From Arsenophonus fragariae (lineage in GTDB: Bacteria; Pseudomonadota; Gammaproteobacteria; Enterobacterales; Enterobacteriaceae), in contig JBDPYZ010000005.1 of the NCBI GenBank assembly GCA_047291315.1, positions 1 to 64,000 on the forward strand: a stretch of DNA of 64,000 bases, given 5' to 3'. Both the position numbers and the translations under genes were made by a program. Each line of letters opens with the position of its first letter. Within the stretch, counting starts at the first letter, position 1. The notes below the pieces were generated by a model. The model worked only from the letters and a program-made list of their open reading frames with translations, was not told the origin of the DNA and made no database searches. Shown one piece after another: positions 24,571-33,111 of this stretch.

Positions 24571-27500
24571 TTGGGCCAGGAATATATAGAAGACAAAAAT
24601 ATTAAGTTAAAAAAGATCAGTAATGGCAAAATACTGACAGAGGTTATTTTACTTATAATTGCAATCTGGGCGATTTTTTTAATGGTGGCTCTGATAAGTT
24701 TTCATCCCTCAGATCATAGCTGGTCACAGACGACTTGGAATGAACCAATTAAAAATTTAGCAGGTAGTATTGGTGCTTGGTCAGCGGATATTCTTTTCTC
24801 TGTTTTCGGCATTTTGGCCTATGCCATACCATTAGCCATGTTATTAGGGTGTTGGAATGTATTTAAAGATATCGATAACCAAAATTGTCTGGATTTTTTT
24901 GTTCTGTCCTTACACCTAATTGGTGGGTTGGCGTTAATAATTACATCGTGTGCTCTTGCAGCACTTAATATTGATGATTTACCTAATTTTTCCTCCGGTG
25001 GCATTATTGGTAGTGTTTTTAGTAATGCCATTCTACCTTGGTTTAATATTTTAGGTACCACGTTAACGTTACTTTGTATTTGGGTTATTAGTTTTACTTT
25101 ATTTACGGGTTGGTCATGGTTGACGATTGTGGAAAAGATTGGCGCACTAGTTTTAGCAACAATATCGCTGATTATTAATCGTACTCTTAGTAACAACAAG
25201 CATCAGGCTACAGAAACTTATGTCTCATCTCATTCGGCTAAATTATACGATGGCAAATCAGACACAGCTGATTATATCGATCCTGATGATGTGCTTTTTT
25301 CAACTTCGCCAATTAAACAGTTAGCGAAAGAGGGATTTAATAATAAAAACAATGAATTGCATCAAGATAAGCTACACTTTTTAACACCTGATGAAGCCAA
25401 AATTGCCCTTGATATTCAGTCAGCCGCCCTGGACAAATATGATGAAGATATCTTGAGTAAACCTTCAAATATACCAGTTCCAATGGATGATGATATTAAT
25501 CTAAATAAACTGATAGATCCTAATAGCGTTACTCAAGTTAGCGATCAAGAAAAAGCTACATATCTGAGTGAGCCCTTAATTTCATCAGTAACAAAAATAG
25601 ATGCGGAAGCTGACGCTAGTACTGGTTTTACGCCGGTAAAATCGCAAATTAAAAAGGGTATTGGCCCCGAATTTCCGCGTCCTAATCCTGTTCGTTTACC
25701 AACACGACGTGAGCTTTATGGTAATCGTCTAACGACACAAAAAGAGCAGGAATTGGGTACAGACCAAAAAGCTTATCATAATTCAGCGACACAGCCTGAT
25801 GGCGCGGAGTTTAGTATTGATGATTGGAATGAAGATAAATTACGTGAACAGTTTTTGCAGCAACAAAATGAGCATTATAATACCAATATAACTAATAATC
25901 TTAATCAGCCAACAGATAACATTGATGCTGAAGATAAACCCATTACATCAGATGAAACAGAATTAAATGCGTTAGTTGAAAGTCAACAGCATATCGAGCA
26001 TAAATGGCTATCGTCGGAAGACGAAGAAGTACCGCAGGAGCAGGTAGCAAAAGATATCAGCGAAACATCTTTATCTGCTAGGTATCATCAAAAGCAAAAC
26101 ATAGAGCAAACATTACCCCAGCAGGGAAATCTTTTTCATCCTTTTTTAGTACGTAATGATCGACCATTACCAAAATCCACGACACCTATGCCATCATTAG
26201 ATCTACTTGCCAGCCCACCAAGCCAAAATGAGCCAGTTGATATGTTTTCGCTGGAACAAACATCTCGTTTGATTGAAGCTCGCTTAAGTGATTATCGGGT
26301 AAAAGCCGAAGTTGTTGGTTTTTCGCCAGGGCCTGTCATTACTCGCTTTGAATTGGACTTAGCTCCTGGCGTAAAGGCGGCACGTATTTCTAATTTATCA
26401 AGGGATTTAGCGCGCTCCTTATCAGCAACCGCCGTACGTATTGTTGAGGTTATACCGGGTAAACCTTATGTAGGTTTAGAATTACCCAATAAAAAGCGTC
26501 AGACGGTTTATCTACACGAAGTACTTGATTGTGGTAAATTTCGACGTAATTCATCACCATTAACTATTGTATTAGGTAAAGATATTGAAGGTGAACCCGT
26601 TATCGCTGATTTAGAAAAAATGCCTCATTTGTTAGTTGCCGGTACAACCGGTTCTGGTAAATCGGTTGGGGTTAATGCCATGATCCTTAGTATTTTGTAT
26701 AAAGCAAAACCTGAGGATGTGCGTTTTATCATGATCGATCCTAAGATGTTGGAACTTTCTATTTATGAGGGAATTCCTCATCTGCTGACAGAAGTTGTTA
26801 CCGATATGAAAGATGCGGCTAATGCACTGCGTTGGTGTGTTAATGAAATGGAACGTCGCTATAAGCTTATGTCTGCTTTAGGGGTAAGAAATTTGGCGGG
26901 CTATAACGATAAAATTAATGCAGCTGATAGCATGGATCGTCCGATACCAGATCCATTTTGGAAACCCAGTGATAGCATAAATGTTAGTCATCCGGTACTG
27001 AAGAAAAAGCCTTATATTGTTGTTATGGTAGATGAATTTGCCGATCTGATGATGACCGCCGGCAAGAAAGTCGAAGAGTTAATAGCTCGTTTGGCACAAA
27101 AAGCTCGTGCGGCGGGTATTCATCTAGTCTTAGCAACCCAACGGCCATCTGTTGATATTATTACCGGTTTAATTAAGGCTAACATACCCACTCGAATTGC
27201 GTTTACTGTGTCAAGCAAGATAGATTCTCGCACCATCCTTGATCAAGGTGGCGCTGAATCTTTATTAGGCATGGGTGATATGCTTTACTTACCGCCTAAC
27301 TCATCTATTCCAGTTCGTGTTCATGGCGCTTTCGTCCGCGATCAGGAAGTTCATGATGTGGTTAAAGACTGGAAAGCTAGAGGTAAGCCTGAGTATATTG
27401 ATAATATCACTAAGGGCGGTGAAGATGGTGAAGGTAGTAATGGTTATGATAGTAATGAAGAGCTAGATCCTCTGTTTGATCAAGCTGTTGAGTTTGTGAC

Positions 27501-27663
27501 GGAAAAGCAGCGTGTCTCTATATCTGGCGTTCAGCGACAATTTCGTATTGGTTATAATCGAGCGGCCAGAATTGTTGAGCAGATGGAAGCCCAAGGGGTT
27601 GTTAGTGAGCCAGGCCATAATGGTAATCGTGAAGTTTTAACACTGCCATCAACAGGACATTGA
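24571..27663 (+). CDS. ftsK: DNA translocase FtsK
   Basis: A 1030-residue divisome protein. The start is a TTG at 24571 with GGAG eight bases upstream; the resulting GQEYIEDKNIKLKKIS aligns with the E. coli N-terminus (SQEYIEDKE). Four membrane helices fill residues 25-190. A polar linker follows to about residue 575, much shorter than in E. coli (whole protein 1329 aa). The motor has Walker A AGTTGSGKSVG near 690 and Walker B VVMVDEFADLMM, and the gamma winged helix (SISGVQRQFRIGYNRAARI) that reads KOPS sequences is at the end. It pumps DNA towards dif at the closing septum and activates XerCD. The linker is rich in Asn, Gln and Glu and is the only poorly conserved part. Confidence 0.95.
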   Translation: MGQEYIEDKNIKLKKISNGKILTEVILLIIAIWAIFLMVALISFHPSDHSWSQTTWNEPIKNLAGSIGAWSADILFSVFGILAYAIPLAMLLGCWNVFKDIDNQNCLDFFVLSLHLIGGLALIITSCALAALNIDDLPNFSSGGIIGSVFSNAILPWFNILGTTLTLLCIWVISFTLFTGWSWLTIVEKIGALVLATISLIINRTLSNNKHQATETYVSSHSAKLYDGKSDTADYIDPDDVLFSTSPIKQLAKEGFNNKNNELHQDKLHFLTPDEAKIALDIQSAALDKYDEDILSKPSNIPVPMDDDINLNKLIDPNSVTQVSDQEKATYLSEPLISSVTKIDAEADASTGFTPVKSQIKKGIGPEFPRPNPVRLPTRRELYGNRLTTQKEQELGTDQKAYHNSATQPDGAEFSIDDWNEDKLREQFLQQQNEHYNTNITNNLNQPTDNIDAEDKPITSDETELNALVESQQHIEHKWLSSEDEEVPQEQVAKDISETSLSARYHQKQNIEQTLPQQGNLFHPFLVRNDRPLPKSTTPMPSLDLLASPPSQNEPVDMFSLEQTSRLIEARLSDYRVKAEVVGFSPGPVITRFELDLAPGVKAARISNLSRDLARSLSATAVRIVEVIPGKPYVGLELPNKKRQTVYLHEVLDCGKFRRNSSPLTIVLGKDIEGEPVIADLEKMPHLLVAGTTGSGKSVGVNAMILSILYKAKPEDVRFIMIDPKMLELSIYEGIPHLLTEVVTDMKDAANALRWCVNEMERRYKLMSALGVRNLAGYNDKINAADSMDRPIPDPFWKPSDSINVSHPVLKKKPYIVVMVDEFADLMMTAGKKVEELIARLAQKARAAGIHLVLATQRPSVDIITGLIKANIPTRIAFTVSSKIDSRTILDQGGAESLLGMGDMLYLPPNSSIPVRVHGAFVRDQEVHDVVKDWKARGKPEYIDNITKGGEDGEGSNGYDSNEELDPLFDQAVEFVTEKQRVSISGVQRQFRIGYNRAARIVEQMEAQGVVSEPGHNGNREVLTLPSTGH

Positions 27664-27722
27664 TTTAAAAGTATTATCTTAAAACTAATAAATATTATGA
27701 ATGCAAAGGTCATTACTATTTG

Positions 27723-28340
27723 ATGAAAAAACTGATAATGTTAGGGTTGTTAGCGATAAGTTTTCATGTTAGCCAGGTATGGGCGGATGCTGCTACTGAA
27801 CTGCAAATGCGCTTAAATAAAATAAATAGTTTTCATGCCAATTTTTCGCAAAAAGTGACTAGTGTTGATGGTGATTTAATTCAGCAAGGTGAAGGTCAGT
27901 TATGGATAAAACGACCAAATTTATTTAACTGGCATATGGTATCACCGGATGAAAGTTGGTTAGTTTCTGATGGTACTAATCTTTGGTTTTATAATCCTTT
28001 TGTTGAGCAGGTTACGGTAATTTTATTGAGTGAGGCAACGACGGCTACGCCGTTTATGTTGATCACCCGTAACGATCCGCAGGATTGGAAACGTTATCAA
28101 ATTAGCCAAAATGGTAATAATTTTCTGCTGACAGAGACACAAAATAAGGGGAATTTGATACATTTTTCAATTACTGTCCAGCCTGATGGTACTATTCAAC
28201 AGTTTGCTGCGGTAGGGCAAGATGGCCAGATGAGTTCATATCAGCTTAAAGGTCAGCAAAGTATTCATGTTGATGACAATAAATTTAAATTTATTCCGCC
28301 GCAAGGTGTGACTATTGATGATCAAAGGTCAAGGAGGTGA
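27723..28340 (+). CDS. lolA: LolA, periplasmic lipoprotein carrier
   Basis: A 205-residue protein (203 in E. coli) with a signal peptide cleaved after QVWA near residue 21. The family core runs from SFHANFSQKVTSVDGDL to WIKRPNLFNWHMVSPDESWL, with the conserved WFYNPFVEQVTV and the end FIPPQGVTIDDQR. It takes lipoproteins from LolCDE at the inner membrane and passes them to LolB at the outer membrane. I use the ATG at 27723; a TTG directly before it is the alternative. It follows ftsK by about 60 bases and ends two bases before the rarA start, so ftsK-lolA-rarA may share a transcript. Confidence 0.95.
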   Translation: MKKLIMLGLLAISFHVSQVWADAATELQMRLNKINSFHANFSQKVTSVDGDLIQQGEGQLWIKRPNLFNWHMVSPDESWLVSDGTNLWFYNPFVEQVTVILLSEATTATPFMLITRNDPQDWKRYQISQNGNNFLLTETQNKGNLIHFSITVQPDGTIQQFAAVGQDGQMSSYQLKGQQSIHVDDNKFKFIPPQGVTIDDQRSRR

Positions 28341-28341
28341 G

Positions 28342-29685
28342 GTGAGTAATTTGTCACTTGATTTTTCATCTAATGAATTTCAACCATTGGCCGCAAAAAT
28401 GCGGCCAATCAACTTAGAACAATATATTGGCCAGCAACATTTATTAGCTAAGGGCAAACCACTCGCGTGTACTATCCGTGCTGGCCAACTGTATTCCATG
28501 ATTTTGTGGGGGCCTCCTGGTACCGGAAAAACGACCCTGGCCGAAATTATTGGTCATTATGCGGATGCAGCAATTGAAAAGATCTCAGCAGTAACATCAG
28601 GTATTAAAGAGATCCGAGAGTCGATTGAAATCGCTCACCAAAATCGACAATTAGGGCGGAGAACGATTTTATTTGTTGATGAAGTCCATCGTTTCAATAA
28701 AAGTCAACAAGATGCCTTTTTACCTCATATGGAAGATGGTACGGTGACTTTTATTGGCGCCACGACAGAAAACCCTTCTTTTGAACTCAACTCAGCCTTA
28801 CTTTCACGCGCTCGGATTTATTTACTGAAATCGCTTTCTAATGAAGAAATTGCCGCAATTTTACAGCAGGCAATGGCGGATAGTGAACGAGGTTATGGTG
28901 GCCAGAAGATTATTTTGCCCTATGATACCCGTGACATGATCGCCCAATTAGTCAATGGTGATGCCAGACGGGCATTAAATTTACTAGAAATGATGGTTGA
29001 TATCGCGGAAATTAATGATAAAGATCAGAGAATATTAGCCGTAAATTTACTAAAAGAAGTGAGTGGAGAAAGAAGCGCCCGTTTTGATAATAAAGGTGAT
29101 CGTTATTATGATCTGATTTCAGCATTGCATAAATCTGTCCGTGGCTCGGCCCCTGATGCTGCGCTTTATTGGTATGCCCGAATTATCACTGCTGGTGGTG
29201 ATCCGTTGTATGTTGCTCGTCGTTTGCTTGCTATTGCCTCTGAGGATATAGGCAATGCTGATCCGAGAGCAATGCAAGTTGCAATAGCGGCGTGGGATTG
29301 TTTTACACGTGTTGGTCCAGCGGAAGGAGAGCGAGCCATTGCCCAAGCTATTGTCTATTTAGCATGTGCCGCTAAAAGTAATGCCGTTTATAATGCTTTT
29401 CAGGCCGCAATAACTGACGCAAAACAAAAGCCAGATTATGATGTCCCCATCCATTTATGTAATGCGCCGACTAAGTTAATGAAAGAGATGGGCTTAGGAC
29501 AAGAATATCGTTATGCCCACGATGAACTTAATGCTTATGCCGCTGGTGAAAACTATTTACCAGTAGAGATGCAAGGGACACGTTATTATTATCCATCAAC
29601 CCGTGGTTTAGAAGGGAAAATTGGCGATAAATTATCCTGGCTGGCAGAGTTGGATAAAAATAGCTCAATAAAGCGCTATCGTTAA
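28342..29685 (+). CDS. rarA: Replication-associated recombination protein A
   Basis: A 447-residue AAA+ ATPase, the same length as E. coli RarA. The GTG start has an AAGGAGGT ribosome-binding site lying inside the end of lolA. Walker A GPPGTGKTT is near residue 57, Walker B ILFVDEVHRFNKSQQDAFL near 109 and the arginine-finger region GATTENPSFELNSALLSRAR near 138. The C-terminal half has the tetramerisation part with GSAPDAALYWYARIITAGGD. It acts at stalled replication forks together with SSB. It is complete and strongly conserved. Confidence 0.96.
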   Translation: MSNLSLDFSSNEFQPLAAKMRPINLEQYIGQQHLLAKGKPLACTIRAGQLYSMILWGPPGTGKTTLAEIIGHYADAAIEKISAVTSGIKEIRESIEIAHQNRQLGRRTILFVDEVHRFNKSQQDAFLPHMEDGTVTFIGATTENPSFELNSALLSRARIYLLKSLSNEEIAAILQQAMADSERGYGGQKIILPYDTRDMIAQLVNGDARRALNLLEMMVDIAEINDKDQRILAVNLLKEVSGERSARFDNKGDRYYDLISALHKSVRGSAPDAALYWYARIITAGGDPLYVARRLLAIASEDIGNADPRAMQVAIAAWDCFTRVGPAEGERAIAQAIVYLACAAKSNAVYNAFQAAITDAKQKPDYDVPIHLCNAPTKLMKEMGLGQEYRYAHDELNAYAAGENYLPVEMQGTRYYYPSTRGLEGKIGDKLSWLAELDKNSSIKRYR

Positions 29686-29793
29686 AAATCTCAATAGGGT
29701 AATGTAGCCAGATCAAGCAAAAAAGTTTCAGCCATTAGAAAACTGATGGGTTGTTTTTATTTTTTTAAACAATAATAATTTTACAGGTTAAGT

Positions 29794-31086
29794 ATGCTCG
29801 ATCCAAATTTACTGCGTCATGAGCTAGACGTATTTGCTGAAAAACTGGCTCGTAGGGGATTTATTCTCGATGTAGATAAGTTGCGTAGACTAGAGCAAGA
29901 GCGCAAAGATTTACAAATTAAAACGGAAACATTACAGGCAGAGCGAAACTTCCGCTCGAAGAGCATCGGTGCAGCAAAAGCGCGTGGTGAAGATGTTGAA
30001 GCTTTGCGTAAGGAAGTTAACCAGTTGGCTGAAGAGCTGGATAACACTAAAAATAAGCTAACGCAAATACAGGATGACATTCGAAATATTGCCTTAAATT
30101 TACCTAACTTACCCGATGAAAGTGTCCCAGACGGTAAAGATGAAACTGATAATGTTGAGATAAGTTGTTGGGGTGAATTTCGTCAGTATGATTTTGCCAT
30201 CAAAGATCATGTTGCATTAGGTGAATTAACTGATGGTCTGGATTTTCCGACCGCGGTAAAAATTACCGGTTCCCGTTTTGTGGTTATGAAAGGCCAAATT
30301 GCGCGTTTACATAGGGCGTTGGCGCAATTCATGTTGGATTTACACACAGAACAACATGGCTATGTGGAAACTTATGTTCCATATTTAGTAAATCATGCCA
30401 CGCTTTATGGTACTGGTCAGTTACCTAAATTTAGCGAAGATCTGTTTCATATTAAGCTATTGAAAGAACAGCAATCAAATCAGCAATATGCTTTTATCCC
30501 TACCGCTGAAGTGCCAGTGACTAATTTAGTCCGGGATGAAATTTTAGCGGCTGAGATATTGCCGATCCGGCTGACGGCGCATACCCCCTGTTTTCGTTCC
30601 GAAGCTGGTTCTTATGGCCGAGATACCCGTGGCCTGATTCGTATGCACCAATTTGATAAGGTTGAGTTAGTACAGATAGTTGAGCCAAAAAAATCGATGG
30701 CGGCACTGGAAGAATTAACAGGCCACGCAGAAAAAGTATTGCAACTGCTAAAATTACCTTATCGTAAAATTGTCTTGTGTACTGGCGATATGGGATTTGC
30801 TGCTTGTAAAACTTATGATCTGGAAGTATGGTTACCTGCCCAAAATACCTACCGCGAAATCTCTTCTTGTTCAAATACTGGAGATTTTCAGGCGCGTCGT
30901 ATGCAAGCGCGTTTCCGCCATAAAGATGATAAAAAACCGCAGTTGGTTCATACCTTAAATGGCTCTGGTTTGGCTGTTGGACGTACCTTGGTCGCCGTTA
31001 TGGAGAATTATCAGCAAGCTGATGGGCGGATTGAAGTACCTGAAGTTTTGCGTCCATATATGAAAGGGTTAGAGTATATTGGTTAA
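29794..31086 (+). CDS. serS: Seryl-tRNA synthetase
   Basis: A 430-residue class II synthetase, the same length as E. coli SerS. The first 100 residues form the tRNA-binding antiparallel coiled coil, rich in Glu and Lys. Motif 2 is in HTPCFRSEAGSYGRDTRGL near residues 262-281, and motif 3 in NGSGLAVGRTLVAVMENYQ near 387-405. It charges tRNA-Ser and tRNA-Sec in the cytosol. A T-rich tract (29753-29767) upstream may end the rarA transcript. It is essential and intact. Confidence 0.97.
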   Translation: MLDPNLLRHELDVFAEKLARRGFILDVDKLRRLEQERKDLQIKTETLQAERNFRSKSIGAAKARGEDVEALRKEVNQLAEELDNTKNKLTQIQDDIRNIALNLPNLPDESVPDGKDETDNVEISCWGEFRQYDFAIKDHVALGELTDGLDFPTAVKITGSRFVVMKGQIARLHRALAQFMLDLHTEQHGYVETYVPYLVNHATLYGTGQLPKFSEDLFHIKLLKEQQSNQQYAFIPTAEVPVTNLVRDEILAAEILPIRLTAHTPCFRSEAGSYGRDTRGLIRMHQFDKVELVQIVEPKKSMAALEELTGHAEKVLQLLKLPYRKIVLCTGDMGFAACKTYDLEVWLPAQNTYREISSCSNTGDFQARRMQARFRHKDDKKPQLVHTLNGSGLAVGRTLVAVMENYQQADGRIEVPEVLRPYMKGLEYIG

Positions 31087-31307
31087 TAAAATGATAAAAT
31101 ATTATTGAAAAAGCACAGACAATCATCCACAAATAAATTTGTCAGTGAAACAGTTAAGGCAATATTGGCTAATTAAGTGAGATATAATGTAAAGCTACTT
31201 TTAAAATAGCTATTTTTAATATCGGGCTTTTGGGCTGTAAACATCATCCTATAAAAGTCCTATTAAATTAATGCTTTAACTAATAACGTGATAATTCATA
31301 ACGAAAT

Positions 31308-31948
31308 TTAGTACAGCACTTTATGCCCATAGTCTTGCAAGATGTGTTTTATTTGCGCCATAGTTTCAGTTGATTGCGGTTTGATGTTTTGCTGATACTT
31401 TTCACCCATGGTTAGTCATTTATGTTTCCCTAATTCGTGGTAGGGTAATAACTCTATTTTTTCGATATAGGCCATATCACGGGTAAATTTGCCTAATAAA
31501 TGGGCCGATTGATCACCATCAGACCAGCCTGGTACCACGACATAACAGATCCAGGTTTTCTGGCTAAGTTTAGCCAGGTAACGAGCAAAATTCTAATGTT
31601 CGATGATTAAAAACTCCGACCAGATTTTACTGTCGTCCAATTATTTTAAATCTAGCATCATTAAATCAGTGACATCGAGTAATTTATCAATCACTTGATC
31701 ATACCGGCGGACAAAACCATTAGCATCAAAATCAACCGGTGTATGTGTTCGGTTTTCAACTTTGATCCTTCCATCACTTTTTCCCAAAGGGTCTCAGTTG
31801 CTTTAGTCGAGCTGACCAAAATGATCCGTCTCCCCTTCATAAGGCGTGTAATTTGTTTGGATAAAATTGCGTACATCAACTTCTTTTGCCAGTTTCCCTG
31901 ATTAAATCCTTGCCATGCAACAGAGAATTTTTTATTTAGTTTGGACAT
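31308..31948 (-). pseudogene. pflB-pflA deletion fusion, frame-broken
   Basis: The 5' end is the start of pyruvate formate-lyase: the ATG at 31946-31948 opens MSKLNKKFSVAWQGFNQGNW, and KATETLWEKVMEG follows. After a PVDFD motif from PflB (near 31730) the sequence passes directly into NGFVRRYDQVIDKLLDVTDL, which belongs to the middle of PflA, the radical-SAM activating enzyme. From there PflA-like sense continues (VVVPGWSDGDQSAH, then FTRDMAYIEKIELLPYHELG) to its natural end at 31308-31310. A single deletion of about 2.5 kb inside the focA-pflB-pflA operon explains this. Frameshifts and several stops add to it. Neither enzyme can be made: the glycyl radical site of PflB and the CxxxCxxC cluster of PflA are both deleted. 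Confidence 0.88.
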
Positions 31949-32003
31949 AAGATTTTTCCCTTTATTTTTAAAGAATAAATGCTGATAGTCTAAGGAAAAT
32001 GTA

Positions 32004-32853
32004 TTAATGATAAGATTCATCTCGTAAATATATTAACCAATAAGTCATACCGACTAATAAGGCATCGCCGGTGATATTACCAATAGTGACGGGTATCAGA
32101 TTATCTGTAATAAAATTGCCTATCGTTAAATGGGAAAACTGGCTTTCATTGACTCCAGTAATCAACCAGAAATCTGGCGATGCAAAATTTTTGATCTCGA
32201 TGCCTAATGGGATCATAAACATATTGGCAATGCTGTGTTCAAAACCTCTGACAATAAACATGCCTATTGGTAAAATTAATACAAAAATTTTATCTAGTAA
32301 GCTATGGCCAGAATAACTCATCGATGTACCTAGGCAGACAATAAGATCGGCTAAAATACCTAAACAAATGGTTTCGGTAAAAGTATGATTAAGTTTATGG
32401 GTTTCGGTTTGTAAAACATTTATCCCCCATTGGCTACCATGTATTGTCCGACAAATCAGATTAATGCAACAAAAAAAGGGTGCCAATAAGGTCACTAATA
32501 TAGATAGTAAACCAATTCAGCAGCATCTTTTTCCAAGATACTTTGCCGCTTGCTTTTGCAACAATGGTTAAAATTGTTGAAGTAGATAGATCCGCACCAC
32601 AGACAATAATCGGCATTAATCTTAATGAAAAGTATAGGCCGTCAGCAAGTTTAGCAAGTCCGAAAGGAGGAGCAACAATGCTGGTTGTGACGGTAATATA
32701 AAAAACGAAAGCAATTGAAATAAATATCCCTGCGGTAATGGCAGATAAATAAGTAATATGAGGAGGCTTATTAACTTTATAGGCACCGATGTTATCTGTA
32801 AGTTGTGCCATTGCATCCGGTGATAATAAATTGGAAAAATTATTATTTTTCAT
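32004..32853 (-). pseudogene. focA: focA, frameshifted (formate channel)
   Basis: The ATG near 32853 opens MKNNNFSNLLSPDAMAQLTD. The first half shows the channel family core (AITAGIFISIAFVFYITVTT, then VCGADLSTSTILTIVAKASG). Close to a run of seven A/T bases near 32470 the frame breaks. The second half continues in another frame with GINVLQTETHKLNHTF, FEHSIANMFMIPLGIEIKNF and SHLTIGNFITDNLIPVTIGN to a stop at 32004. The combined protein would have about 283 residues, as in E. coli (285). FocA moves formate and shares its operon with pflB. With pflB and pflA deleted, the loss of this gene is expected. Confidence 0.88.
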
Positions 32854-32924
32854 AACCAACATGCTCTTTAAAGTTAAGAAATTATAGCATGCAATAATCT
32901 TAACAAAGTAGGCATGAAATAAAT

Positions 32925-32938
32925 TTGATGTAGATCAT
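32925..32938. promoter_or_regulatory. FNR-box-like site upstream of focA
   Basis: TTGAT-GTAG-ATCAT matches the FNR consensus TTGAT-N4-ATCAA in nine of ten positions. It lies about 72 bases before the focA start codon, in the region where E. coli focA-pfl carries FNR and ArcA sites. Because the operon it served is dead, it looks like a regulatory relic. It is close to palindromic, so it has no fixed strand. Confidence 0.55.
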
Positions 32939-33040
32939 GATTGTTTGGTTAATAAATAGCGGTAAGAGAAAGCTAAAATGGTAATGATTTGATTATTATT
33001 GCAAAAATTTTTTAATTTTTATAAAAAATATGGGAAAATA

Positions 33041-33095
33041 ATCAGGTTAAATTATCGTTGAAATAAGATTATCGTCTAATAAAAATTAACCTGAT
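33041..33095 (-). terminator. Inverted repeat downstream of ycaO
   Basis: ATCAGGTTAA at 33041-33050 pairs perfectly with TTAACCTGAT at 33086-33095. It lies 16 bases past the ycaO stop and is followed on the minus strand by TATTTTCCC. The loop is long (35 bases), so termination is only a possibility. Confidence 0.35.
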
Positions 33096-33111
33096 ATTTA
33101 TTTTTTATTTA

